NCBI RefSeq assembly: GCF_010548305.1
Contig: NZ_JAAGLV010000022.1
Coordinates: forward strand, 1 to 64,000
Source: Streptomyces sp. SID13031
GTDB taxonomy: Bacteria; Actinomycetota; Actinomycetes; Propionibacteriales; Kribbellaceae
DNA: 64,000 nt
Reading direction: 5' to 3'
This document shows positions 7,907 through 15,847 of this stretch, piece after piece. The translations under genes and the position numbers were made by a program. The notes beneath the pieces are model-generated. The model was not told the DNA's origin. It worked only from the letters and a program-made list of their open reading frames with translations, and did not search any database. Each line of letters begins with the position of its first letter. The first letter of the stretch is position 1.

Positions 7907-8603
7907 GGCAGCGCTCCTTCACCCCGGCGAAGAACGAGTCGATCCGTCCCCAGACCTCCTCGCCGCCCGCAAAGCCTTCCCAGTACTGCCGAACGAGGCC
8001 GACGAGTTCATAGCAGGAGTCGATCGGCACCAGATAGCACTCGAAGCCGTCGTCGAGGCGCCGGAGCAGCACCGCCTCGACATCCGGAATCAGCTTGCCC
8101 AGCAGCGGATCGGCCGCCACCACCTCGTCCCAGCTGGCCAGATCGAGCAGCGACTCGGTCGGGCCGCCCGGGCTCGGGTAGAACGCGACGTTCTTGTCCT
8201 GGTCGGTCTGATGAAAGAGGAATGCCAGGTTCACCGGGATCCCGAGCGACTCCCACTGCGCCGCCGACATCGAGAAGCCCCGATTGAACCTGTACTCCTC
8301 CGGTACCGCGCGATAGTGCCCGCGCGACGCGGCCTCAGCGTTGAACAGCAGGTAACACGGACGGCAGGTGCAGAGCAGTCGATGATCCGGTACGTCCGCG
8401 ATGTGCGGGTGTTGCGGCCCGATCGGTACGGCGCACATCTCGCACTGCTCGCCGGGCGCCAACTGCTGCCGCACCCCACCCGTGAAGCCGCGCAGGACTG
8501 CCACCGGATCGACCACCGCTCCTGAGCCAGCGCCGGGTCCGGGCGCCCGGCTCGGGAGCGGCTTGTCCCGGGCTAGCGCGCGCAAGTTCGAGGAGGTCCT
8601 CAC
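7899..8603 (-). CDS. DUF5947 family protein with Cys-rich motif, hydrogenase-locus gene
   Basis: The 234-aa product starts at GTG 8603, overlapping the preceding stop as GTGA. Residues about 40-75 contain CEMCAVPIGPQHPHIADV...LLCTCRPCYLLF: two CxxC-like pairs plus His residues that would suit a zinc or Fe-S site. This agrees with the DUF5947 family recalled from hydrogenase operons. A longer open frame extends upstream inside the NifU-like gene but lacks similarity. Role unknown; metal-site assembly or electron transfer are options. Confidence 0.78.
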   Translation of the reverse strand: MRTSSNLRALARDKPLPSRAPGPGAGSGAVVDPVAVLRGFTGGVRQQLAPGEQCEMCAVPIGPQHPHIADVPDHRLLCTCRPCYLLFNAEAASRGHYRAVPEEYRFNRGFSMSAAQWESLGIPVNLAFLFHQTDQDKNVAFYPSPGGPTESLLDLASWDEVVAADPLLGKLIPDVEAVLLRRLDDGFECYLVPIDSCYELVGLVRQYWEGFAGGEEVWGRIDSFFAGVKERCRG

Positions 8604-9448
8604 GCGGGTTGCCTTCTCGGGACGGCGACCTTCCAGCCGGTGTCGTCGGGGAGCAGTGGCAAGGCCTCCAGCGCCGGAGCCCCGACGGGTGCGAGCGCAC
8701 GGCCGGCCAGGCGTACGTCGTACACGGCAGTGCAGCGCGGGCAGGTGAGCTGGTCGCCCGTCAGTTCGCCATGCTGCAGCGCGGATGAGCAAGTCGGGCA
8801 GTTGTTGCGATAGGCAAAGAACGTGCCCGCGAGATTCGCCACCAACATCTCCAGATCGGCAACGACCAGCTTCTGCATCTGCCCCGGAGCCGTCACGAGG
8901 TCGAGCTTGTGCCAGCCCTCGCTGGTCTCCTTCGGGCGGAACGGCTCGATCGTCAGCAGGTTCTGCTTCTTGGCCGCGACCATGCCCTCCACATCGACGG
9001 CGACTGCCTCGGGAGCGGCGTCGAGAACGGCGTTCTCCACCGTCAGACGCACTGTCGCCGTCGACCCGGGACAGCCTTCGCAGCTTCCCTGCAGGCGGAG
9101 GTGCACGATGCCTTCGTCATCGATACCGAGGTAGTCGATGCCGCCGGCATGTGACCCGAGGTACGGGCGGACGCTGTCCAGCGCCGCCTGGATCCGGGTC
9201 GCCACGTCATCGGGATGCAGGTCGTGCAGCAACAGCATCCCGGCGACGAGGTCGTCTTCGAGGACGCCTCTGACCTGGTGCTCGTCGAGGCGGGCGAGCA
9301 GTTGTTCCAGACCCGCGCCGTGCAGAGACAACACGGCGCGGACCAGCTCTTCGACCTTGTCCGTCACTTCCGGTTCGGCCCGCCGCTGAACTTCGTCCAG
9401 CAACACATCGATCCGTTCGCTCAAGGCGGCGACGTCATGGCGGTCCAT
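8600..9448 (-). CDS. NifU-domain / Rieske-like Fe-S protein of the hydrogenase operon
   Basis: This 282-aa protein has three visible parts: a helical N-terminus (about 1-85), a NifU C-terminal-type domain with GSCEGCPGSTATVRLTVENAV (about 115-135, CxxC), and a C-terminal Rieske-like module with CPTCSSALQHGEL...LTCPRCTAVYDVRLAGRAL. The second module has CxxC pairs instead of the full Rieske CxH/CxxH set, although one His is present (LQHG). ATG 9448 lies one base past the hhyL stop. Likely jobs are Fe-S delivery to, or electron exchange with, the hydrogenase; the mycobacterial group 1h and Huc systems also carry such Fe-S partners. Confidence 0.82.
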   Translation of the reverse strand: MDRHDVAALSERIDVLLDEVQRRAEPEVTDKVEELVRAVLSLHGAGLEQLLARLDEHQVRGVLEDDLVAGMLLLHDLHPDDVATRIQAALDSVRPYLGSHAGGIDYLGIDDEGIVHLRLQGSCEGCPGSTATVRLTVENAVLDAAPEAVAVDVEGMVAAKKQNLLTIEPFRPKETSEGWHKLDLVTAPGQMQKLVVADLEMLVANLAGTFFAYRNNCPTCSSALQHGELTGDQLTCPRCTAVYDVRLAGRALAPVGAPALEALPLLPDDTGWKVAVPRRQPA

Positions 9449-9449
9449 C

Positions 9450-11261
9450 TCAGTAGGGCTTGACCGCGAGGGTGGGTGAGTGCAGGTGGGTCTTCTCTTT
9501 CCCGTTGCCGACGAACATGTGGACCCCACAGGGCAGGCACGGGTCGAAGCTGCGGACCGCGCGCATGATGTCGATACCCTTGAACCGATCCGGTGGGTTC
9601 TCCTCGAAGATCGGCGTGTTCTGGACGGCGTCCTCGTACGGGCCGGGGGTGCCGTAGGTGTCCCGGACGCTCCCGTTCCACGGCGTCGGCGGGTACGGGT
9701 GGTAGTTCGCGATCTTGCCGTCGCGGATCACCATGTGGTGCGAGAGCACACCCCGGACGGCCTCGGTGAAGCCGCAGGAGATGGCGTTGTCCGGCACCTT
9801 GAACGGCGTCCACGTCTCGGTCCGGCCGGCCCTGACCTCGGCCATCGCCTTCTCGCAGAAGTGCAGCGCCAGCGCCGCGGCGTACGCCTGGAAGTAGGTC
9901 CGCGCGCGGTTGCGCTCGAGCGCGTTGCTCCACTGCGGGATCTTCCACTCGTACTCCGTGGCCGGCTTCAGTGCCGTCCGTGGGAGCTGGATCTTCACGC
10001 TGTGGCCGGTCGCCTGGACATAGTCGGTGTTGACCAGGCCGGACAGCGCCGTCGACCAGAGCCGCGCGATGGGGCCGCCGCCGGTGTCGAGCGCGAGGTG
10101 GTCCTTGCCGTCGAACCAGCGCGGCGACATCGTCCAGCTGTAGGCGTTCGCGAAGTCGCGCTTCTGCGGTTTCGGGATGGTGTGCTGGTTCCACGGGTGC
10201 CGGACGTCGATCGGGTTGCCCAGCGGGTCCTTGTCGACGAACTTCTCGTGGCTGCCGTCGGCCCAGTCGTCGTAGAACGAGCTGCCGAGCAGGATCCGCA
10301 GGCCGAGGTTGATGTCGACCAGGTTGTTGGTGACCAGCTTGCCGTCCACCACGACGCCGGGGGTGACGAACATCCGCTTGCCCCAGGCATCCATGGTCTT
10401 GTAGTTGAAGTCGCAGATCGCCGGGTCCTGCAGACTGCCCCAGCAGCCGAGCAGGATGCGCCGCTCGCCGACGTGCTCGTAGCCCGGCAGCGCCTCGTAG
10501 AAGAAGTCGAACAGGTCGTCGTGCAGCGGTACGACCTTCTTCATGAACTCGATGTAGCGCATCAGCCGGGTCAGGTAGTCGGTGAAGAGCTGGATCGTCG
10601 CGACCGTGCCGACCCCACCGGGATACAGCGTCGACGGGTGGACGTGCCGGCCCTCCATCAGGCAGAACATCTCCCGCGTGTACCGGCTGACGTGCAGCGC
10701 CTCGCGGTAGAAGTCGCCCTCGAGCGGGTTGAGCGAGCGCATGATGTCGCCGATGGTCTTGTACCCGTGGTCGCCCGCGTGCGGCGCCTCGGTCCGGTTC
10801 GCCAGCTCGAGCACACCCGGGTTGGTCTCCTTGACCATCCGCTCGCAGTAGTCCACCCCGACCAGGTTCTCCTGGAAGATGTTGTGGTCGAACATGTACT
10901 CCGCGGCTTCGCCGAGGTTCACGATCCACTCGCCGAGATGCGGCGGCGCGACGCCGTACGCCATGTTCTGCGCGTAGACCGAGCAGGTGGCGTGGTTGTC
11001 ACCACAGATGCCGCAGATCCGGCTGGTGATGAAGTGCGCGTCGCGCGGGTCCTTGCCCTTCATGAAGATGCTGTAGCCGCGGAAGATCGACGAAGTGCTG
11101 TGGCACTCCTCGACGGTCTTGTTCTTGAAGTTGACCTTGGCGTAGATGCCGAGGCTGCCGACGATCCTGGTGATCGGGTCCCAGGCCATCTCGACGACGT
11201 CGGAGTCCTTGCCGGCGTCGGGTTCCAGGTGCTGGCCGAGCTTCGGTTCCGTTGTGGTCAT
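9450..11261 (-). CDS. hhyL: Group 1h [NiFe]-hydrogenase large subunit
   Basis: The 603-aa catalytic subunit carries the Ni-Fe(CN)2CO centre. The N-terminal ligand motif RICGICGDNHATC (about 81-93) supplies Cys83 and Cys86, and the C-terminal DPCLPCGVH (about 573-581) supplies the second Cys pair. A 22-residue tail after His581 is the expected target of the protease encoded downstream. Sequence style and gene order match high-affinity hydrogenases that oxidise atmospheric H2 (actinobacterial Hhy, Ralstonia AH). The start overlaps the hhyS stop as ATGA. The product is predicted to be soluble. Confidence 0.95.
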   Translation of the reverse strand: MTTTEPKLGQHLEPDAGKDSDVVEMAWDPITRIVGSLGIYAKVNFKNKTVEECHSTSSIFRGYSIFMKGKDPRDAHFITSRICGICGDNHATCSVYAQNMAYGVAPPHLGEWIVNLGEAAEYMFDHNIFQENLVGVDYCERMVKETNPGVLELANRTEAPHAGDHGYKTIGDIMRSLNPLEGDFYREALHVSRYTREMFCLMEGRHVHPSTLYPGGVGTVATIQLFTDYLTRLMRYIEFMKKVVPLHDDLFDFFYEALPGYEHVGERRILLGCWGSLQDPAICDFNYKTMDAWGKRMFVTPGVVVDGKLVTNNLVDINLGLRILLGSSFYDDWADGSHEKFVDKDPLGNPIDVRHPWNQHTIPKPQKRDFANAYSWTMSPRWFDGKDHLALDTGGGPIARLWSTALSGLVNTDYVQATGHSVKIQLPRTALKPATEYEWKIPQWSNALERNRARTYFQAYAAALALHFCEKAMAEVRAGRTETWTPFKVPDNAISCGFTEAVRGVLSHHMVIRDGKIANYHPYPPTPWNGSVRDTYGTPGPYEDAVQNTPIFEENPPDRFKGIDIMRAVRSFDPCLPCGVHMFVGNGKEKTHLHSPTLAVKPY

Positions 11262-12334
11262 GGCTGGATTACCTTCTCGTAGCCGGTGGTCAGGGTCGAG
11301 CCCTTATGCCGCCACTTGGGTTCTTTGTTCGCGGTGTTCTGGGTGATCTTGCGCAGCCGCCGGATGACGGTGCCGTAGACCGTGCTCGCTGCGACGGAGA
11401 CCTTGCTGCCCGGCGGTTCGTCCATGAACGGCATGAACTTGTCCGGGAACCCCGGCATCGTGCAGGCGATACAGATACCGCCCACGTTCGGGCAGCCGCC
11501 GACGCCGTTGATCCAGCCGCGTTTAGGCACGTTGCAGTTGACCACCGGACCCCAGCAGCCGAGTTTCACCAGGCACTTGGGGGAGCCGTACTCCTTGGCG
11601 AAGTCGCCCTGTTCGTAGTACCCGGCGCGGTCGCAGCCCTCGTGCACGGTCGCGCCGAACAGCCATTGCGGTCGCAGTTCGGCGTCGAGCGGGATCATCG
11701 GGGCCTGGCCGGCCACCTGGTAGAGCAGGTAGACGAGCGTCTCGGACAGGTTGTCGGGGTGGATCGGGCAGCCCGGCACGCAGACGATCGGCAGTCCGGC
11801 CTTCGACTTCCAGCTCCAGCCGAGATAGTCCGGCACTCCCATCGCGCCGGTCGGATTCCCTGCCATCGCGTGGATCCCGCCGTAGGCCGCGCAGGTGCCG
11901 ACGGCAACGACAGCGGTTGCCTTGGGCGCCAACCGGTCGAGCCACTCCGACGTCTTCATCGGTTGCCCGGTCGCCGGATTGTTGCCGAAGCCGGCCCAGT
12001 ACCCCTCGGACTTGATCGCCTCGTTCGGGATAGATCCCTCCACCACCAGGACGAAGGGTTCGAGTTCACCGCGGTCGGCTTTGTGCCACCACTCGATGAA
12101 GTTGTCGGCGCCGGTCTCCGGGCCGCACTCGAAGTCGATCAGCGGCCAGTGCACCGCGATCTTCGGCAGTCCCGGCAACGCGCCCAGGACGATCTCCTCG
12201 ATACTCGGCTGGGTCGCTGCCGTCAGGGCGACGGAGTCGCCGTCGCAGCTCAGTCCGCCGTTCATCCAGAGGATGTGGACCACGCCCTCGTCGGCGGTTT
12301 CCTGCGCCTGTTCCGGTTCCAGAGTCATCGACAT
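11258..12334 (-). CDS. hhyS: Group 1h [NiFe]-hydrogenase small (Fe-S) subunit
   Basis: This 358-aa subunit relays electrons through three Fe-S clusters. The proximal-cluster motif is LSCDGDSV (Cys30, Asp33): the second Cys of the usual CxxC is an Asp, the 3Cys-1Asp arrangement known from the group 1h enzyme of Ralstonia. Other ligands are in VGTCAAYGG, VPGCPIHP, HEGCDRAGYY, KLGCWGPVVNC, GGCPNVGGICIAC. There is no twin-arginine signal or C-terminal membrane anchor, so the enzyme faces the cytosol. A GGAGG lies 10 bases upstream of ATG 12334. It is the first gene of the operon and diverges from an XRE-type regulator. Confidence 0.95.
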   Translation of the reverse strand: MSMTLEPEQAQETADEGVVHILWMNGGLSCDGDSVALTAATQPSIEEIVLGALPGLPKIAVHWPLIDFECGPETGADNFIEWWHKADRGELEPFVLVVEGSIPNEAIKSEGYWAGFGNNPATGQPMKTSEWLDRLAPKATAVVAVGTCAAYGGIHAMAGNPTGAMGVPDYLGWSWKSKAGLPIVCVPGCPIHPDNLSETLVYLLYQVAGQAPMIPLDAELRPQWLFGATVHEGCDRAGYYEQGDFAKEYGSPKCLVKLGCWGPVVNCNVPKRGWINGVGGCPNVGGICIACTMPGFPDKFMPFMDEPPGSKVSVAASTVYGTVIRRLRKITQNTANKEPKWRHKGSTLTTGYEKVIQP

Positions 12335-12373
12335 CGTCCGAGCGCCTCCTTCGGAAGGCTGGGGATCCTTCTT

Positions 12374-12388
12374 CGGACGGTACGTCCG
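12374..12388. promoter_or_regulatory. Inverted repeat CGGAC-n5-GTCCG in the hhyS leader
   Basis: Five-base arms with a 5-base spacer (GGTAC) lie about 40 bp upstream of the hhyS start. A further short repeat GACAC-TT-GTGTC is at 12406-12417. Either could bind the divergent regulator. The arms echo the GTCCG/CGGAC palindromes at 4040 and 13126. Confidence 0.4.
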
Positions 12389-12442
12389 GAATCCGCACTC
12401 GAACAGACACTTGTGTCGGGTATTAATGGGGCTTTCTGGAAA

Positions 12443-12465
12443 TCCGGGATTCGGGGATTCCCGGA
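12443..12465. promoter_or_regulatory. Inverted repeat TCCGGGA-n9-TCCCGGA between hhyS and its divergent regulator
   Basis: Perfect 7-base arms (12443-12449 and 12459-12465) with a 9-base spacer sit in the 269-bp intergenic region, 109 bp upstream of hhyS. It is a candidate operator. The protein that binds it is not known. Confidence 0.45.
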
Positions 12466-12478
12466 CCTTCTTTGTGGC

Positions 12479-12497
12479 TTAGGTAAGCCTAAGCTAC
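12479..12497. promoter_or_regulatory. DtxR/IdeR-type iron box
   Basis: TTAGGTAAGCCTAAGCTAC matches 17 of 19 positions of the actinobacterial iron-box consensus TWAGGTWAGSCTWACCTWA; mismatches are at positions 15 and 19. It lies 145 bp upstream of hhyS and 107 bp upstream of the divergent regulator, so it could act on either promoter. Iron control of an enzyme that needs about a dozen Fe atoms is biologically sensible, but binding is not shown. Confidence 0.65.
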
Positions 12498-12603
12498 AAG
12501 TAATGGATTGGTCTACTGAGTCGTGTCATCGACGCCTGTCTTGTGGACGGCTACCGTTGCCATAACGCTAGAAGGCCGACGCATTCTGAGAGCCTGTGCC
12601 GAG

Positions 12604-13110
12604 ATGTCCGACGATCCCCTGCCGGGCGGCGCCGACAGCGGCCTGTTCATCTCGCCGGTGGTCGTCGTCACCCACACCTTCCCGGCCCGGCCGGGCGCGC
12701 TTCCGGACGCCGAACTGTTCGTCCGCGAAGCGCTGGAGCCGGTCGAGCTCGAGCCGGTGGAGAGCCGGGCGCTGTACAACGCGATCACCAGCGCGCTGCT
12801 CGCCGCGGCCGGCCCTGCGGAGGGCGTATTCGACGTGACCGTGCGGCTCTTCCCTGACGGGGTGGAGGTCGAGGTCCTGCACGGCGCCGCGAGCCGGGGA
12901 CTCGGGACTGCGACGCGCGTGGGCGAGGAGCCGTTCGCCGACTGGCTCACCGCAGTACTGCGTCGCCAGGGGCTGTCGCAGCAAGCCGCCGCGCAGCGGA
13001 TCGGCGTCTCGGTCCGGACCGTCAGCCGCTGGCTCAGTGGCGTCACCGAACCGCGCTTGCGCGACCTTCGCCGGGTGCACGCGATCTTCGGGTCACCGCC
13101 GGGCGATTGA
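12604..13110 (+). CDS. XRE-type regulator divergent from the hydrogenase operon
   Basis: A 168-aa protein with a C-terminal helix-turn-helix (FADWLTAVLRRQGLSQQAAAQRIGVSVRTVSRWLSGVTEP, about 117-155) preceded by a beta-rich N-terminal domain of about 110 residues that could sense a ligand. An earlier in-frame start (12523) exists, but MSDDPLPGG at ATG 12604 gives the more natural protein. Placement head-to-head with hhyS and just before hypF makes it the prime candidate for local control of the hydrogenase. TTGTGG (12541) and TAACGC (12563), 16 bp apart, are a weak promoter candidate. Confidence 0.75.
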   Translation: MSDDPLPGGADSGLFISPVVVVTHTFPARPGALPDAELFVREALEPVELEPVESRALYNAITSALLAAAGPAEGVFDVTVRLFPDGVEVEVLHGAASRGLGTATRVGEEPFADWLTAVLRRQGLSQQAAAQRIGVSVRTVSRWLSGVTEPRLRDLRRVHAIFGSPPGD

Positions 13111-13125
13111 ATTCCATTGTTTCCG

Positions 13126-13142
13126 GTCCGGTATTTCCGGAC
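13126..13142. promoter_or_regulatory. Inverted repeat GTCCGG-n5-CCGGAC upstream of hypF
   Basis: Perfect 6-base arms around TATTT lie in the 140-bp gap between the XRE-type gene and hypF. The layout (GTCCGN, 5-base spacer, NCGGAC) is the same as the repeat at 4040-4056 upstream of the other XRE gene at the far end of the hydrogenase locus. It may be an operator shared by both promoters. Confidence 0.5.
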
Positions 13143-13250
13143 TCTGGTGGAGCGTGCCGCGCGGGGCTACTGTGCGAAGAGTCCGTTCATGACCGAATTC
13201 GCCATCGCGATCGGCCCGTACGTCGCCGTACCTGACCAAACAATCCACTG

Positions 13251-15518
13251 GTGGTGGGTGTCACGGCCGTTCCGGTTTCCCGTGTGCGCGCCCGGATCAC
13301 GGTATCCGGGGTGGTTCAGGGCGTCGGCTTCCGGCCGTTCGTCTACGCCCTCGCGCGGGAGCTGGGACTGTCGGGTCAGGTCTGCAACGACGCTTCCGGG
13401 GTGATCGCCGAGGTCGAGGGTTCGCGCGACGCGGTGGCGGCGTTCGGCGTACGGGTCGGGACAGATGCTCCGCCACTGGCCGTGGTGGCGTCCGTGGATC
13501 ACGAGGAGATGCCGGCACGGGGTGGCACCGCCTTTGTCATCCAGGACTCCACGGCCGGGGCGGGCCGCACCCTCGTCTCGCCGGATGTTGCCACTTGCAA
13601 CGATTGCCTGGCGGAGTTCGCCGATCCGGCCGACCGGCGGTATCGGCATCCGTTCATCACGTGCACGAACTGCGGACCGCGCTTCACGATCATCACCGGA
13701 CTGCCCTACGACCGCCCGGCTACCACCATGGCCGGCTTTCCCCTCTGCCCCGACTGCTCGGACGAGTACGCCGACCCCGGTGACCGGCGCTTCCATGCGC
13801 AGCCGATCGCCTGTCCGTCGTGCGGGCCGCGGCTGACTTTCACCCAGCCCGGCGCTCGTTCCTCGTACGACGAGGACGCGTTGGCGGCTGCTCATCAGTT
13901 GCTGGTGGCGGGCGCGATCCTCGCCGTCAAAGGGATCGGCGGGTTCCACCTGGTCTGCGATGCGTCGGATGCCGACGCGGTCGCGACCTTGCGCAAACGG
14001 AAGGATCGGGGTGACAAACCGTTCGCCGTGATGGCGGCCGACCTGGCTACAGCGCGGTGCATCGCTGAGGTGTCCGCGGAGGAAGAGGCGTTGCTGACCG
14101 GCTACCAGCGGCCGATCGTGCTCCTTCGGCGGTCGGCGTGCCCGGCGGTCTCCTCGGTCGTTGCGCCGGGCAATCCGGAGCTCGGGGTGATGTTGCCGTA
14201 CACGCCCCTGCACCGGTTGCTGTTCGACCAGCCCGGGCCGACGGTCCTGGTGATGACGAGCGGCAACGTGTCGGGCGAGCCGATCGTGGTGGACGACTCG
14301 GATGCCTTGGTGCGACTCGCCCCGCTGGCCGATGCCTGGCTCGGCCACGACCGCCCGATCCACGTCCCGTGCGACGACTCGGTGGTACGCGTCGTCGATG
14401 GTGCGGAGTTGCCGGTACGCCGGTCGCGCGGCTATGCGCCGTACCCGATCAACCTGGCGACACCGGTCCGGCCCGCGCTCGCCGTCGGCGGTGACCTGAA
14501 GAACACCTTCTGCTTGGGCGACGGCCGCTATGCCTGGCTGTCCGGGCACATCGGCGACATGGACGATCTGGCCACGCTCGACGCCTTCGCCAAGGCTGAG
14601 GAGCACTTGGAACTGCTCACCGGTGTACGCCCAGAGGTGCTCGTCGTCGACAAGCACCCGGCGTACCGGTCCCGCCAATGGGCGGAACTCCACGCGGCCG
14701 GGCGCCCGGTCATCGACGTACAGCATCACCACGCCCACCTCGCCTCGGTGCTGGCCGAGCACTCGTATGAAGGCCCGCCCGTCATCGGCTTCGCCTTCGA
14801 CGGCACCGGCTACGGCGACGACGGCGCCATCTGGGGCGGCGAAGTCCTGCTCACCAGCTATGAGTCCTTCGAGCGTTTCACTCACCTCGCCTACGTCCCC
14901 CTTCCTGGCGGCGACGCCGGCGTACAGAATCCCTGCCGAATGGCCTTGGCTCATCTGTTCGCAGCCGGCATCCCCTGGGACGCCAGGCTTCCCGCTGTAC
15001 AAGCGTGTTCCGACGGGGAATTGGCGCTGCTCGAAGCCCAGCTGGCCCGCAACCTGGCCTGTGCGCCCACCTCTAGCATGGGCAGGTTTTTCGATGCGGT
15101 CTCGTCTCTCGCGGGCGTCTGCCACCGGGCCGGCTACGAGGCACAAGCCGCCATCGAGCTCGAGGGGGTCGCCGCCGGAGACGGAGGTGCTTACGGCTTC
15201 GAGTTCGAAGAGCCAGGGGAGCTGCTGCGCGCCGTAGTGCGGGATGTGCTGGACGGCGTCGGTGCGGAAGTGATCAGCCTGCGCTTTCACCTCGGGCTGG
15301 CTGACCTGATGGTGCGGACGGCGCAGCGGATCAGGGACGAGCGGGGGATCAACACCGTCGCGTTGTCCGGCGGGGTGTTCGTGAACAAGTTGTTGCTGGA
15401 GGCAAGTGGTCGGGGATTGGCGGCGGCCGGCTTCGTCGTGTTGCGGCATCGGCGGGTTCCGCCGACGGATGCCGGTATCGCACTTGGGCAACTGGCCGTC
15501 GCGGCCCGTCTCCCGTAA
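13251..15518 (+). CDS. hypF: Carbamoyltransferase HypF (cyanide-ligand synthesis)
   Basis: This 755-aa protein makes the thiocarbamate on HypE from carbamoyl phosphate and ATP. The domains are in the usual order: acylphosphatase (VRARITVSGVVQGVGFRPFVYALA, about 12-100), two zinc-finger repeats (CNDC...CTNCGPR, CPDC...CPSCGPR, about 115-190), a YrdC-like nucleotide-binding domain (about 205-390) and a Kae1-like carbamoyltransferase domain with the VQHHHAHLASVL metal motif. GTG 13251 is used; a GTG at 13284 immediately before the acylphosphatase domain is an alternative. It opens the hypFCDE operon. Confidence 0.94.
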   Translation: MVGVTAVPVSRVRARITVSGVVQGVGFRPFVYALARELGLSGQVCNDASGVIAEVEGSRDAVAAFGVRVGTDAPPLAVVASVDHEEMPARGGTAFVIQDSTAGAGRTLVSPDVATCNDCLAEFADPADRRYRHPFITCTNCGPRFTIITGLPYDRPATTMAGFPLCPDCSDEYADPGDRRFHAQPIACPSCGPRLTFTQPGARSSYDEDALAAAHQLLVAGAILAVKGIGGFHLVCDASDADAVATLRKRKDRGDKPFAVMAADLATARCIAEVSAEEEALLTGYQRPIVLLRRSACPAVSSVVAPGNPELGVMLPYTPLHRLLFDQPGPTVLVMTSGNVSGEPIVVDDSDALVRLAPLADAWLGHDRPIHVPCDDSVVRVVDGAELPVRRSRGYAPYPINLATPVRPALAVGGDLKNTFCLGDGRYAWLSGHIGDMDDLATLDAFAKAEEHLELLTGVRPEVLVVDKHPAYRSRQWAELHAAGRPVIDVQHHHAHLASVLAEHSYEGPPVIGFAFDGTGYGDDGAIWGGEVLLTSYESFERFTHLAYVPLPGGDAGVQNPCRMALAHLFAAGIPWDARLPAVQACSDGELALLEAQLARNLACAPTSSMGRFFDAVSSLAGVCHRAGYEAQAAIELEGVAAGDGGAYGFEFEEPGELLRAVVRDVLDGVGAEVISLRFHLGLADLMVRTAQRIRDERGINTVALSGGVFVNKLLLEASGRGLAAAGFVVLRHRRVPPTDAGIALGQLAVAARLP

Positions 15519-15535
15519 CGGAAGGAGTACTAGCT

Positions 15536-15847
15536 ATGTGTCTAGCGGTCCCGGGACGAGTGGTGGAGATCCGCGACGAGGACGACACCCGGATGGGCAA
15601 GGTCGACTTCGGTGGCGTGATCAAGGACGTCTGCCTGGCGTATCTGCCGGACCTGCAGGTGGGGGAGTACACCATCGTGCACGTCGGGTTCGCCTTGCAG
15701 CGTCTGGACGAGGAATCGGCCCAGCAGTCGCTCGAGCTGTACCGATCGCTCGGCGCGCTGGAGGAGGAGTTCGGTGATCACTGGGGGATCGCGGCCCAGC
15801 AGGCTGGGGAGCGGCGCCCGCCGGGAACAGAGGAGACGATGTCATGA
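15536..15847 (+). CDS. hypC: HypC-family hydrogenase maturation chaperone (hyp-operon copy)
   Basis: A 103-aa protein starting MCLAVPGRVVEI with the functional Cys2, preceded by GGAAGGAG. It is about 30 residues longer than the first HypC because of a C-terminal extension rich in Glu, Gln and Pro (ERRPPGTEETMS). Its stop overlaps the hypD start (ATGA). Being next to hypD and hypE, it is likely the general chaperone of the Fe(CN)2CO scaffold. Confidence 0.92.
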   Translation: MCLAVPGRVVEIRDEDDTRMGKVDFGGVIKDVCLAYLPDLQVGEYTIVHVGFALQRLDEESAQQSLELYRSLGALEEEFGDHWGIAAQQAGERRPPGTEETMS

